A stretch of DNA of 26,583 nt from CAZWBR01 sp964404205 (GTDB lineage Bacteria > Bacteroidota > Bacteroidia > Bacteroidales > Prolixibacteraceae), in contig CAYOJD010000035.1 of assembly GCA_964404205.1 (NCBI GenBank), forward strand, positions 1 to 26,583. Reading direction: 5' to 3'. The notes below the pieces were generated by a model. That model did not search any database. It was not told the origin of the DNA and was given only the letters and a program-made list of their open reading frames with translations. Made by a program: the position numbers and the translations under genes. Shown one piece after another: positions 16,556-24,554 of this stretch (within the stretch, counting starts at the first letter, position 1; each line of letters opens with the position of its first letter).

Positions 16556-18172
16556 ATGAATAAGAATATTTTAAAAATAGCAGTTGTTCTTGCCGCACTG
16601 ATTTTTGGTTCGTGCGTAAAGGACCTTGATGTAACTCCGAAAGACCCGGATACCATTATGGCTGGCAACCTGAAAAACGACCCTGTTTATATGAAACAGG
16701 TGTTGGGTAAAATATATGCCAGTTTTATCATTGCCGGTCAGGGTGCCAATGGCGGTGCCGATATCAGTGCCCCCGACGAAAACTTCTTTACCACTTCGAG
16801 GGCACTTTGGAACCTTCAGGAAATTACCACTGACGAAGCCATTTGCGGATGGGGCGATGCCGGTATCTCCGACCTCAACACCCAGACGTGGAGCCCGAGT
16901 AATCCATTCCTTACCGCTCTTTATCAGCGTTTGGGGTTGAGCATTACTTATGCCAACGACTTCATTAAGCTCACTGACGGAAACACAGATCCCGACATTA
17001 TGCGTTTCAATGCTGAAGCTCGATATCTGAGGGCGCTGGCTTACTACTATTTCATGGATTTGTTTGGCAATCCTCCTTTTACCACCGAAGCCGATGGTGT
17101 AGGTAAATTCTATCCCAAACAGATTGAAAGGGCAAAGCTGTTCAACTACGTCGTAAGCGAACTTCATCAAATTGAAGATAAACTTGGCGAACCTAAATTC
17201 TCTTACCCACAGGCCGACAAAGCCGCTGCATGGATGTTGCTGGCCCGCGTTTACCTCAATGCCGAGGTTTACACCGGTACCGCCAAATGGGACAGCTGTA
17301 AAATCTATACCGATAAGGTTATCAATAGCGGAAAATATTCGCTGGCAACCAATTATCGTCAGAATTTCAGTGCCGACAACGATAGCCGTCGTAATCCGGA
17401 AATGATTTTTGCATGGGAACAGGACGGGACAAACACACAGGGTTATGTTGGAACAACTTTCCTTATCGAATCGAGCAGCGACTCTCGTTATATCCGTGCG
17501 GAAGATTTCCACGGTTTAACCTCGAATACCAACTGGAACGGTAACCGTGCCCGTAAACAATTCATGAATGTGTTGGTCGACACGCTGGCTACCTACGGAA
17601 ATGTTCCGGTTCCGGCTACCGATACCCTCTTCAAAGCCAGCAAAGATAAACGTGTGCTGATTAAAATGAAGAAAAGCATGGATATCCCAAGTGCATCATC
17701 GAGTGGCGATTATGGTATTGGTGTTTACAAATTCACCGCCCGCAATGCCGATGGCAGTCAGGCCGCCAGTTACAATGCAGCTTATGCCAGTACCGATTTC
17801 CCGGTGTTCCGTTTGGCCGATGCTTACCTGATGAGAGCTGAAGCACTCTTCAGAAAAGGCGATGTTAGCGGAGCTGTTGCCGATGTCAATCTTATCAGGA
17901 GCCGGGCATTTGGTGATGCCAGTGGCAATATTACCGCTGCCCAGCTTACTGCCCAGTTCCTGCTTGACGAACGTTGCCGCGAATTTTATTACGAGGCTCA
18001 ACGCCGTACCGACCTTGTCCGTTTTGGCAAATTCACCGGAGGTGATTACAAATGGCAATGGAAAGGCGGAACTTTTGCAGGCGCATCTACTTCAAGCCAC
18101 CTGAATCTTTTCCCGATTCCGGGCGACGAAGTGGCAGCTAACCCCAATATGAAGCAAAATCAGGGTTACTAA
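16556..18172 (+). CDS. susD: SusD-like starch-binding outer-membrane lipoprotein
   Basis: 538-residue RagB/SusD lipoprotein, close to the 551 residues of Bacteroides SusD. The signal ends FGSC with lipid cysteine C20. Helical TPR-like segments typical of the family are visible: EARYLRALAYYYFMDLFGNP near residue 160, the NPEMIFAWEQ loop, RLADAYLMRAEALFRKGD near residue 425, and LDERCREFYYEAQRRTDLVR near 475. The C-terminal IPGDEVAANPNMKQNQGY is the usual SusD ending. The aromatic residues forming a starch-binding arc cannot be assigned without a structure, but the neighbouring amylases, SusE and SusF give the substrate. It sits 20 bp after susC and 19 bp before susE. Confidence 0.95.
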   Translation: MNKNILKIAVVLAALIFGSCVKDLDVTPKDPDTIMAGNLKNDPVYMKQVLGKIYASFIIAGQGANGGADISAPDENFFTTSRALWNLQEITTDEAICGWGDAGISDLNTQTWSPSNPFLTALYQRLGLSITYANDFIKLTDGNTDPDIMRFNAEARYLRALAYYYFMDLFGNPPFTTEADGVGKFYPKQIERAKLFNYVVSELHQIEDKLGEPKFSYPQADKAAAWMLLARVYLNAEVYTGTAKWDSCKIYTDKVINSGKYSLATNYRQNFSADNDSRRNPEMIFAWEQDGTNTQGYVGTTFLIESSSDSRYIRAEDFHGLTSNTNWNGNRARKQFMNVLVDTLATYGNVPVPATDTLFKASKDKRVLIKMKKSMDIPSASSSGDYGIGVYKFTARNADGSQAASYNAAYASTDFPVFRLADAYLMRAEALFRKGDVSGAVADVNLIRSRAFGDASGNITAAQLTAQFLLDERCREFYYEAQRRTDLVRFGKFTGGDYKWQWKGGTFAGASTSSHLNLFPIPGDEVAANPNMKQNQGY

Positions 18173-18191
18173 CCATTAAAAAGAATTGACA

Positions 18192-19229
18192 ATGAAAAAG
18201 AATTTTATAAAATATCTGACATTCATTGGGTTAATCGCCCTGGTGGTTTCGTGCCAGAAGGACGAGGAAAAAGTGTATTTGCTTGAAAACCCAGCCGCTC
18301 CATCGATTGTTACCATGCCCAACCTGACACTGGTTCGTGGCGATGCATCCAAAACAATCGAGTTCATTGCCGAACCGGTTAACCCCGGATTTCAGGCATC
18401 AGCCAACTATTTCCTGGAAGCAGCCAAAAGCGGAACCAGTTTTGCTGATCCGGTTACGATTTTTACCGGCTTCCATGTCGATAACATCAAGATGACGGTT
18501 AGCGAACTCAACACCCTCTTGCTTAAAAAGTTTGATGGCGATGTGGCTACATCAGTCGATTTTCGTATCCGTTCGGTATTGGTAGTCGATGCCGGTACAG
18601 GTGCTGCCGGAACTAGCAGCAATCCGTTTGAATACATCTCGGAAGTTAAGACTGCCAGTGTTACTCCTTACGGATTAACTCGCCTCGATTTGATCAACTC
18701 TCTGCTTGCTCAGAAAATCGAATCGGCCAAAGGCGATGGGGTCTATTCCGGTCTTGTTAAAGTGGACAAAACCAAGCCCTTTACATTGAAAGATCCCGAC
18801 GCAAACATTGTGTATGGTGACAATGGCGGTGTTTTGGCTGTAAACGGTACTGGAATTATTACCCCCGAAAACGGCTGGCAGATATTGGAAGTCGATGTGA
18901 ATAAATTGACATACAAATTCACAGATAACCGTATCGGTTTGGTGGGTTCGGCTACGCCAAATGGCTGGGATGCCCCTGACCAGAAGATGGATTACAATGC
19001 CAAAACAGGTACATGGTCTATTACCCTCGACCTGGTGGCGGGGATGATTAAATTCAGGAAAAACGACAGCTGGTCGTGGAACATGGGCCTTGCCGATTCA
19101 GGTGCCCCCGGCGAATTGAAACAAGGCGGAGTAGGGAATGATATTCCTGTTACTGAAGCCGGTAACTATACGGTTACATTCACCATCCTTAGCGATGCTG
19201 CCGGAACTTATAAATTGGTGAAGAACTAA
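18192..19229 (+). CDS. susE: SusE-like surface starch-binding lipoprotein
   Basis: 345-residue lipoprotein with signal ending VVSC (lipid cysteine C21) followed by QKDEE, an acidic surface-export signal. The ATG at 18192 is used; a TTG two codons earlier is less likely. Residues about 25-135 match the SusE N-terminal Ig-like domain (NPAAPSIVTMPNLTLVRGDA, then FRIRSVLVVDAG). A linker domain follows, and residues 247-345 form a SusE/SusF-type starch-binding module with GLVGSATPNGWDAPDQKM, GTWSITLDLVAGMIKFRKND and GNYTVTF. Bacteroides SusE is longer (387 residues) with two such modules; here one is clear. Its role is to hold starch near the SusCD transporter. Confidence 0.9.
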   Translation: MKKNFIKYLTFIGLIALVVSCQKDEEKVYLLENPAAPSIVTMPNLTLVRGDASKTIEFIAEPVNPGFQASANYFLEAAKSGTSFADPVTIFTGFHVDNIKMTVSELNTLLLKKFDGDVATSVDFRIRSVLVVDAGTGAAGTSSNPFEYISEVKTASVTPYGLTRLDLINSLLAQKIESAKGDGVYSGLVKVDKTKPFTLKDPDANIVYGDNGGVLAVNGTGIITPENGWQILEVDVNKLTYKFTDNRIGLVGSATPNGWDAPDQKMDYNAKTGTWSITLDLVAGMIKFRKNDSWSWNMGLADSGAPGELKQGGVGNDIPVTEAGNYTVTFTILSDAAGTYKLVKN

Positions 19230-19257
19230 TTGGTACAAACATTTTAAACGAACATAA

Positions 19258-21099
19258 ATGAAAAAAAATATCATTGGCAGATGGGTGGCCGGCTTTGCAG
19301 TAGCAATAGCCATATTTGCCTCCTGTACGCAGGAAATGTCTGAGGTCCGTCTCGATCCGGCTTTAGGTACAACCCAGTCGCAAACCATCACATCCGATTC
19401 GGCTACCGTAGTGGGTTACGTCGTGGCACAAGGCGATGGCTTCACCGAGAAGGGTATTTGCTATGCAACTACGCCCAATCCGACTATCGATAACAACAAA
19501 AAGGAGTATACCGGAGCGATGAACACGGCAACGTTTGCCGTTCGTCTGGGTGGTCTGGCCTATGCAACCAAATATTATGCACGGGCCTATGCCATTGGCA
19601 ACAACACGGTGATATATGGTCCGGAGCTGACCTTCACGACCAAGCCGGTGGTTCCGATGCTGACCACTGCTGCCATCACCGACATTACCGGAAAAACAGC
19701 TAAAGGCGGTGGCGCCGTTACTGTGGCAGGTGGTGCCGATGTTACCGAACGTGGTATTGTTTGGGGAACAAGTCAAAACCCGACTGTTTCGAACAGCAAA
19801 ACCAGCGATGGAAAAGGATTGGGAGCGTTTACCAGCAACATTACCGCTCTTCGTGGCAATACCAAATACTATGTCCGTGCTTATGCTACCAACAGTGCAG
19901 GTGTAGGTTATGGTCCGGAAGTTAGTTTTACCACTCCAATCGATCTTCCTGAAGCGGTTACTACCAAGATTGAAGAGATAACCAAAACTTCGGCCAAGGT
20001 TCTGGGCGAAGTAACCCTCGATGGTGGCGCTGCAGTTACTGCCCGCGGTATCGTAATTGGCTCGTCCGAAAACCCAACGTTGAGTGATCAGGTAATTACA
20101 TCAGGCAACGGAGTCGGTTCATTTACCATTGAACTTACCGGTTTGGCCAAGAATACCAAATACCATGTTCGTGCTTATGCAACCAACAGTTTGGGAACCG
20201 CTTACGGCGAAAACAAATCGTTTACTACGTTGGGCGACAACCTCACCTGGTATGTCCCCGGCGATTATGTTGCCGCTTCGTACCCTGGCAGCACGCTTGC
20301 CAACTGGAGCCCGGACAAATCTCCGATGATCAAGAGCACCATCAGCGATCCCGATAATTTGGAAGGCTATGTTTATATGTCTGCTGCATCCAATTCGTTC
20401 AAGATTACATCTGAAGCAAGCTGGGGCGGAACCAACTATGGCGACGGCGGTGCCGGTAAATTAAGTGCCACCGGCGACAACCTCAGCCGTGGTACCGGTT
20501 TCTATAAAATTAAGGTGAATGCGGCTACCCTCGACTATAGCATGGTTGCCTTGAACTGGGGTGTAATTGGTTCAGCACCAACTGTAGGTGCTGAATGGAA
20601 TACTGAAACTCCACTCGCTTATTCGGCTGCTAACCACGTTTGGAGAGGCGTCGTTAACTTCAAGGTGGGTGAATACAAATTCCGTGGCGGCGATTGGGCT
20701 TACAACTATGGCTTAGGCGACGCTGCCGGCACGTTGAAACACGATGGTGCTAATATCCCAATCACCGAAGCCGGCGATTACCATATCGAACTCGACCTGA
20801 GCACTCCGCATGCCTATACATACAAACAGTATAGCTGGGGCTTGATTGGCGATGCCCAGGGAAGCTGGTCAACCGATAAGAACATGACATGGGATGCAAC
20901 CAAAAAAGTCTTTACCATTACTGTTGATTTGGTGGTAGGGGCAGTGAAATTCCGTGCCAACGACGATTGGGCAGTTAACTATGGCGGGGCTCTTGATGCA
21001 CTTACCCCCGGCGGCGACAATATTGCCATTGGTACAGCCGGCAACTATACCATCACTTTCGATCCATTTGGGTTGAAAGCTACGGTTACTAAAAATTAA
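19258..21099 (+). CDS. susF: SusF-like surface starch-binding lipoprotein with three FN3-like repeats
   Basis: 613-residue lipoprotein, signal ending FASC (C23). Three tandem fibronectin-III-like domains cover about residues 37-128, 131-226 and 230-324, each ending in a KYYVRAYATNS-like strand and an FTT. Three SusE/F-type modules follow: 327-430 (divergent, NLTWYVPGDYVAASYPGS), 433-525 (NWGVIGSAPTVGAEW, GEYKFRGGDWAYNYGLGD, GDYHIELDL) and 526-613 (SWGLIGDAQGSWSTDKNM, GAVKFRANDDWAVNYGG, GNYTITFD). Three binding modules match Bacteroides SusF, but that protein is 485 residues with a single N-terminal Ig domain, so the FN3 stalk is an added feature. It ends the susCDEF operon. It is a presumed starch-holding protein on a longer spacer. 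Confidence 0.88.
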   Translation: MKKNIIGRWVAGFAVAIAIFASCTQEMSEVRLDPALGTTQSQTITSDSATVVGYVVAQGDGFTEKGICYATTPNPTIDNNKKEYTGAMNTATFAVRLGGLAYATKYYARAYAIGNNTVIYGPELTFTTKPVVPMLTTAAITDITGKTAKGGGAVTVAGGADVTERGIVWGTSQNPTVSNSKTSDGKGLGAFTSNITALRGNTKYYVRAYATNSAGVGYGPEVSFTTPIDLPEAVTTKIEEITKTSAKVLGEVTLDGGAAVTARGIVIGSSENPTLSDQVITSGNGVGSFTIELTGLAKNTKYHVRAYATNSLGTAYGENKSFTTLGDNLTWYVPGDYVAASYPGSTLANWSPDKSPMIKSTISDPDNLEGYVYMSAASNSFKITSEASWGGTNYGDGGAGKLSATGDNLSRGTGFYKIKVNAATLDYSMVALNWGVIGSAPTVGAEWNTETPLAYSAANHVWRGVVNFKVGEYKFRGGDWAYNYGLGDAAGTLKHDGANIPITEAGDYHIELDLSTPHAYTYKQYSWGLIGDAQGSWSTDKNMTWDATKKVFTITVDLVVGAVKFRANDDWAVNYGGALDALTPGGDNIAIGTAGNYTITFDPFGLKATVTKN

Positions 21100-21122
21100 T
21101 TCAGAGTTAGATAGCTTGCTGC

Positions 21123-21147
21123 AGAGGAGGGTTTCCGGCCCTCCTCT
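21123..21147 (+). terminator. Strong hairpin after the susCDEF operon
   Basis: AGAGGAGGG (21123-21131) and CCCTCCTCT (21139-21147) form a perfect 9-bp stem with a 7-nt loop, 23 bp after the susF stop. No T-run follows directly, so it may protect the 3' end of the operon mRNA more than terminate it; a full terminator lies 130 bp further on. Confidence 0.6.
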
Positions 21148-21191
21148 CCCGGCAAATACAAGAAAGACTTTTTGTTCATGTTAAGTTGGCA

Positions 21192-21208
21192 GGCGGTGTA
21201 ATTCCGCC
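21192..21208 (+). other. Hairpin with GGTGTAATTCC loop in the susF-porV gap
   Basis: GGCGG (21192-21196) and CCGCC (21204-21208) pair around TGTAATT. The string CGGTGTAATTCCG recalls the conserved hairpin loops of cobalamin and FMN riboswitches, but the other conserved boxes are not recognisable. It lies in a 382-bp gene-free stretch (21100-21481), between the susF 3' hairpin and the terminator at 21280. Confidence 0.25.
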
Positions 21209-21279
21209 GATTGGGCAAACCATCAGTTTTTTTGAAGGCACATGCTCAATTAGTTAGTAGTTTGGAAGTCTATGTTGGA

Positions 21280-21309
21280 AAGGGTGTCAGGTTACTGACA
21301 CCCTTTTTT
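21280..21309 (+). terminator. Rho-independent terminator upstream of porV
   Basis: GGGTGTCAG (21282-21290) and CTGACACCC (21295-21303) pair perfectly around the tetraloop GTTA, extendable by two A-T pairs to 21280-21305, and are followed by six T (21304-21309). It closes the sus transcription unit and separates it from porV. Confidence 0.9.
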
Positions 21310-21392
21310 GTTTCCCGTTTCAGAACAATAACCGCAACTTATGCCAATGGTCGAAATCTTTTGCCGGGCTTTTAGGAAGAACAATAAAATGA

Positions 21393-21400
21393 TAGCTTTG
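21393..21400 (+). promoter_or_regulatory. Predicted -7 element of porV
   Basis: TAGCTTTG is an exact match to TAnnTTTG, 82 bp upstream of the porV ATG. A TTTA about 18 bp upstream (21371-21374) may act as the -33 element. It lies downstream of the terminator, so porV has its own promoter. Confidence 0.5.
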
Positions 21401-21481
21401 TACCAGATAACCAACTTCAAAATTTTTGATCTATTTTTATCAGGGCAACACTTGTTGCGCTCTTTACGAAAACCAATAGCT

Positions 21482-22648
21482 ATGATACGTCGCAAACTGA
21501 CCAGAATCTTTACTACGATTTTACTGTCGTCAATTGTTTTTTCTGCTTACTCACAATCGTTGCCTAACGGACAGGAGGCCAAATATAACCCGGTACTTAC
21601 CGCAGTCCCTTTTCTGACCATCTCGCCCGATGCCCGTCACAGCGCGATGGGCGATGCCGGGGTGGCTACTTCGCCCGATGCCAATGCACAACACTGGAAC
21701 CCCTCGAAGTATCTGTTTGTTCAGGATCAGTTTGGGGTATCGCTCTCCTATACTCCCTGGTTGCGCGACCTGGTAGATGGAATTAACATGGCTTATCTGG
21801 CAGGCTATTACCGGATCGACAACAATCAGGTTATCGGCTCTTCGTTCCGCTATTTTGCCATGGGCGATATCAAACTGGTCGATCAGTCGGGTACTTTTCA
21901 GAATATGGTTTCGCCCAACGAGTTTGCCTTCGATGTCAGCTATTCTCGACGTCTCTCCGAAAACTGGTCGGGAGGCGTGGCTTTCCGTTACATACGGTCT
22001 GACCTTTTTAGCGGGCTGACTGCCGAAGCCAACGAAGCCATGAGTTCCTTCGCAGCCGATATCTCCTTCTTTCGTACCAAAAGTTGGATGAGCGAAAACA
22101 ACAAAAACAGATCGCTGGCCTACGGGATTAACATTTCGAATATCGGCGGCAAAATGGATGACGAACTGTTTCTGCCAACCAATCTTCGTTTGGGAACCAG
22201 TTATGCTACCGATCTAAGTACTAACCATATGCTTTCCTTTTCGCTCGATTTGAATAAACTGCTTGTTCCAACACCGTCGCAGTCTATCGAGACCGACAGT
22301 GAGGGTGGAATTATCATCCTGCCGAACGACAACAGCAATCAATCGGCCATTGGCGGTATCTTTTCCTCGTTTGGCGATGCTCCCGGTGGTTTCAAGGAAG
22401 AGATGCAGGAGATCAATATCGGGCTGGGCGCGGAGTACACTTATCATCAACAGTTTTCGCTCCGAATGGGTTATTTCTACGAGAATGAATTCAAAGGTAA
22501 CCGCAACTTTGTAACAACAGGTGTTGGAATGAAGTTAAAATCGTTTGCCATCGATTTATCCTATATTATCCCTACCATCAACAACAGCCCTATGGCCAAC
22601 ACTTTCCGCTTCAGTTTGCTGATGAATATCGATACATTCAGCAGATAA
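21482..22648 (+). CDS. porV: Type IX secretion outer-membrane protein PorV
   Basis: 388-residue PorV (LptO), an outer-membrane barrel of the FadL type. It shuttles cargo from the SprA translocon to the PorU sortase in the type IX secretion system. The start at 21482 gives the signal peptide MIRRKLTRIFTTILLSSIVF ending near AYSQ; an in-frame reading from 21341 has no signal sequence. Family features are NPVLTAVPFLTISPDARHSA, then MGDAGVATSPDANAQHWNPS, SLSYTPWLRDLVDGINMAYL, and the C-terminal GVGMKLKSFAIDLSYIIP with TFRFSLL. The length is near the 391 residues of Porphyromonas PorV. No other type IX gene is in the window. It indicates that the host has type IX secretion; the adjacent sus genes use lipoprotein export instead. 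Confidence 0.93.
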   Translation: MIRRKLTRIFTTILLSSIVFSAYSQSLPNGQEAKYNPVLTAVPFLTISPDARHSAMGDAGVATSPDANAQHWNPSKYLFVQDQFGVSLSYTPWLRDLVDGINMAYLAGYYRIDNNQVIGSSFRYFAMGDIKLVDQSGTFQNMVSPNEFAFDVSYSRRLSENWSGGVAFRYIRSDLFSGLTAEANEAMSSFAADISFFRTKSWMSENNKNRSLAYGINISNIGGKMDDELFLPTNLRLGTSYATDLSTNHMLSFSLDLNKLLVPTPSQSIETDSEGGIIILPNDNSNQSAIGGIFSSFGDAPGGFKEEMQEINIGLGAEYTYHQQFSLRMGYFYENEFKGNRNFVTTGVGMKLKSFAIDLSYIIPTINNSPMANTFRFSLLMNIDTFSR

Positions 22649-22672
22649 GAGCCTGAAGATACCGGGCTGACT

Positions 22673-22699
22673 TTGATTGACAAATTAGCTTTCAATCAA
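22673..22699 (+). terminator. AT-rich hairpin after porV
   Basis: TTGATTGA (22673-22680) and TCAATCAA (22692-22699) pair perfectly over 8 bp with an 11-nt loop, 24 bp after the porV stop. There is no T-run behind it, so termination is uncertain. Confidence 0.35.
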
Positions 22700-22781
22700 T
22701 TGGGACAAGGCAGAAGGTTATTGGTAAAGATGAGTGTAAGTCACAATTTTTGCTACTTTCAGTGCAAATTTGGGCAACAAA

Positions 22782-22805
22782 ATGTCCGGTTCAAATGGCC
22801 TTTAG
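22782..22805 (+). CDS. Mini-ORF abutting the membrane-NTPase start
   Basis: ATG at 22782 opens a 7-codon frame (MSGSNGL) that ends with TAG at 22803-22805, directly followed, in the same frame, by the GTG start of the next gene. It may act as a coupling leader for the GTG start, or be chance. No Shine-Dalgarno site is visible for either start. Confidence 0.25.
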   Translation: MSGSNGL

Positions 22806-24542
22806 GTGAAAGACAAGTATCAGATTAGCGAGACCTGGATCAAAGCCTCAATCATTGGAACGATTTGGGCCGCTTCAGAAATTGTGCTTGGCAGTTTCCT
22901 GCACAACCTGAAAGTCCCTTTCAGTTCCAATATCCTCACCGGCATCGGGATTGTTATTTTGATATCGGCCAGCTATATCTGGACCGGCAGAGGGCTCTTT
23001 TGGCGTGCCGGATTGATTTGTGCCCTGATGAAAACCATGTCGCCCAGTGCGGTCATTTTCGGGCCAATGATTGCCATCTTCAGCCAGGCGCTGCTGCTCG
23101 AACTCTCCGTGACACTGTTGGGCAAATCGATGGCCGGTTTTGTTATAGGTGCCATTCTGGCCATGTCGTGGAACCTTTTTCAGAAAATCCTCAATTATAT
23201 CATCTTCTACGGTTTCAGTATTGTTGAGGTCTATACCAATCTGTTACAGTATGCCCAAAAACAGTTCGACATTCGTTTCGACATTGTCTGGCTACCTATT
23301 CTGGTGCTCTTCGTCATCTATGGAATAAATGGGGTGATATCGGCCGTTATTGGAATACGTGTTGGGCGAAAACTACTGGATCAGCCCACCTTACATGATG
23401 ATTCGGTTTACAAAAGGAAGGTGGATATCGATTTCAACCGCCGTACCCACCATTTCAACTATTCCATTGTTTGGCTCCTTGTCGATCTGATATTTATGGT
23501 TGGGGCACTGGTGTTGCTCAATTATACCTTATGGCAGGTCTGGGCACCGCTTATCCTGCTGATGGTGGTCATTTGGGTGATGCGTTACAAGAGGGCCCTG
23601 CGACAACTTTCAAAACCACGGTTCTGGGTCTCCTTTGTTATCATCACCATGCTCACCGCTTTTGTTTTCAATCAGATACAGTCGGGTACGCTAGCAGGCG
23701 GGTTAATGATTGGCCTCCAGATGAATGTTCGTGCGGTGATGATTATCCTGGGCTTCTCGGTTCTTGGTACCGAACTCTATAACCCGGCGATTCGCGGGTT
23801 TTTTATGCGTTCCTCCTTTAAACAGTTGCCGCTAGCCCTCGAGCTGTCGTTCGAAAGCCTGCCTTCGATGATTGCCAATATCCCCGAACTAAAAGCGATC
23901 CTTCGAAACCCGGTAGCCGTAATCCACCGCATTGTCCTTCAGGCCGAATCTCGTCTGGATGAAATCAAAAAGCAGCTCTCGCGACAAGTATTTATCATTA
24001 CCGGGCCGGTAGGTTCAGGCAAAACCACGCAAATACTGAAGGTGGCCGAACTACTGGTCAATGGAGGGGTAGCCGTTGGGGGTATCTTCTCTTCCAGGCT
24101 GATGGATGGCGATTCCACCGTGGGTTACCATGTGGTCGATCTCCGTACCGGCGAGAACGCCCCGTTTCTGCAATTGGCCAATGATAGCGATACCAACAGA
24201 ATAGGCCGTTACACCTACCTGCCCGAAGGTGTGGAATGGGGTAACCGTATGCTGGACCGCGATGCCGGCAAGGTCCCGGTGATGGTAATTGACGAGGTCG
24301 GCAAGCTCGAATTGGGCGGCAACGGCTGGGCCGACGCGGTAACCCGTTTGGTGAAGGAGCACAATTGTTGCCTTGTCCTTTCGGTACGCGATACACTGGT
24401 CGAACAGGTGATTCAAAAATGGGGGCTCGAAAACTGCACCATACTCTCGCCCGGCGAGTGGGAAAACCCTTCAGCCGCCGAAAGGATAACGACCATCGTA
24501 TTGGCGCAACTGCATACCACTGCTGCAACCACAATGAATTAA
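22806..24542 (+). CDS. Polytopic membrane protein fused to a THEP1-type NTPase
   Basis: 578-residue protein. Residues about 13-185 hold about five or six hydrophobic segments, including WRAGLICALMKTMSPSAVIF. Residues 217-330 hold about four more, followed by an amphipathic helix region (FKQLPLALELSFESLPSMIA, 338-357) that resembles the coupling helices of ECF-type T components. Residues 395-575 are a P-loop NTPase of the THEP1/NTPase_1 family: Walker A GPVGSGKTT (400-408), GGIFSSRLMDG, Walker B VMVIDEVGKLEL (492-503) and a VLSVRD strand. There is no ABC signature motif. The start is GTG at 22806 because an in-frame TAG directly precedes it. The layout suggests a single-chain, nucleotide-driven transporter or sensor; substrate and mechanism are unknown. 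The NTPase family is sure, the transporter analogy is inference. Confidence 0.75.
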   Translation: MKDKYQISETWIKASIIGTIWAASEIVLGSFLHNLKVPFSSNILTGIGIVILISASYIWTGRGLFWRAGLICALMKTMSPSAVIFGPMIAIFSQALLLELSVTLLGKSMAGFVIGAILAMSWNLFQKILNYIIFYGFSIVEVYTNLLQYAQKQFDIRFDIVWLPILVLFVIYGINGVISAVIGIRVGRKLLDQPTLHDDSVYKRKVDIDFNRRTHHFNYSIVWLLVDLIFMVGALVLLNYTLWQVWAPLILLMVVIWVMRYKRALRQLSKPRFWVSFVIITMLTAFVFNQIQSGTLAGGLMIGLQMNVRAVMIILGFSVLGTELYNPAIRGFFMRSSFKQLPLALELSFESLPSMIANIPELKAILRNPVAVIHRIVLQAESRLDEIKKQLSRQVFIITGPVGSGKTTQILKVAELLVNGGVAVGGIFSSRLMDGDSTVGYHVVDLRTGENAPFLQLANDSDTNRIGRYTYLPEGVEWGNRMLDRDAGKVPVMVIDEVGKLELGGNGWADAVTRLVKEHNCCLVLSVRDTLVEQVIQKWGLENCTILSPGEWENPSAAERITTIVLAQLHTTAATTMN

Positions 24543-24554
24543 CCCTTCCCCTGA

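Noticed and set aside
16571..17512. 313-codon open frame antisense to susD
   Set aside because: It is wholly inside a well-recognised susD gene, has no family resemblance, and is explained by the codon use of the real gene.
19700..20230. Repeated DNA inside the susF-like gene as a mobile or CRISPR-type repeat
   Set aside because: The repeats are in frame, about 95 codons apart and diverged at third positions, as expected for tandem FN3 domains.
22655..22675. CTGAAGATACC string upstream of the membrane-NTPase gene as a TPP riboswitch
   Set aside because: Only a short likeness to CTGAGA; the other conserved thiamine-box segments are missing.
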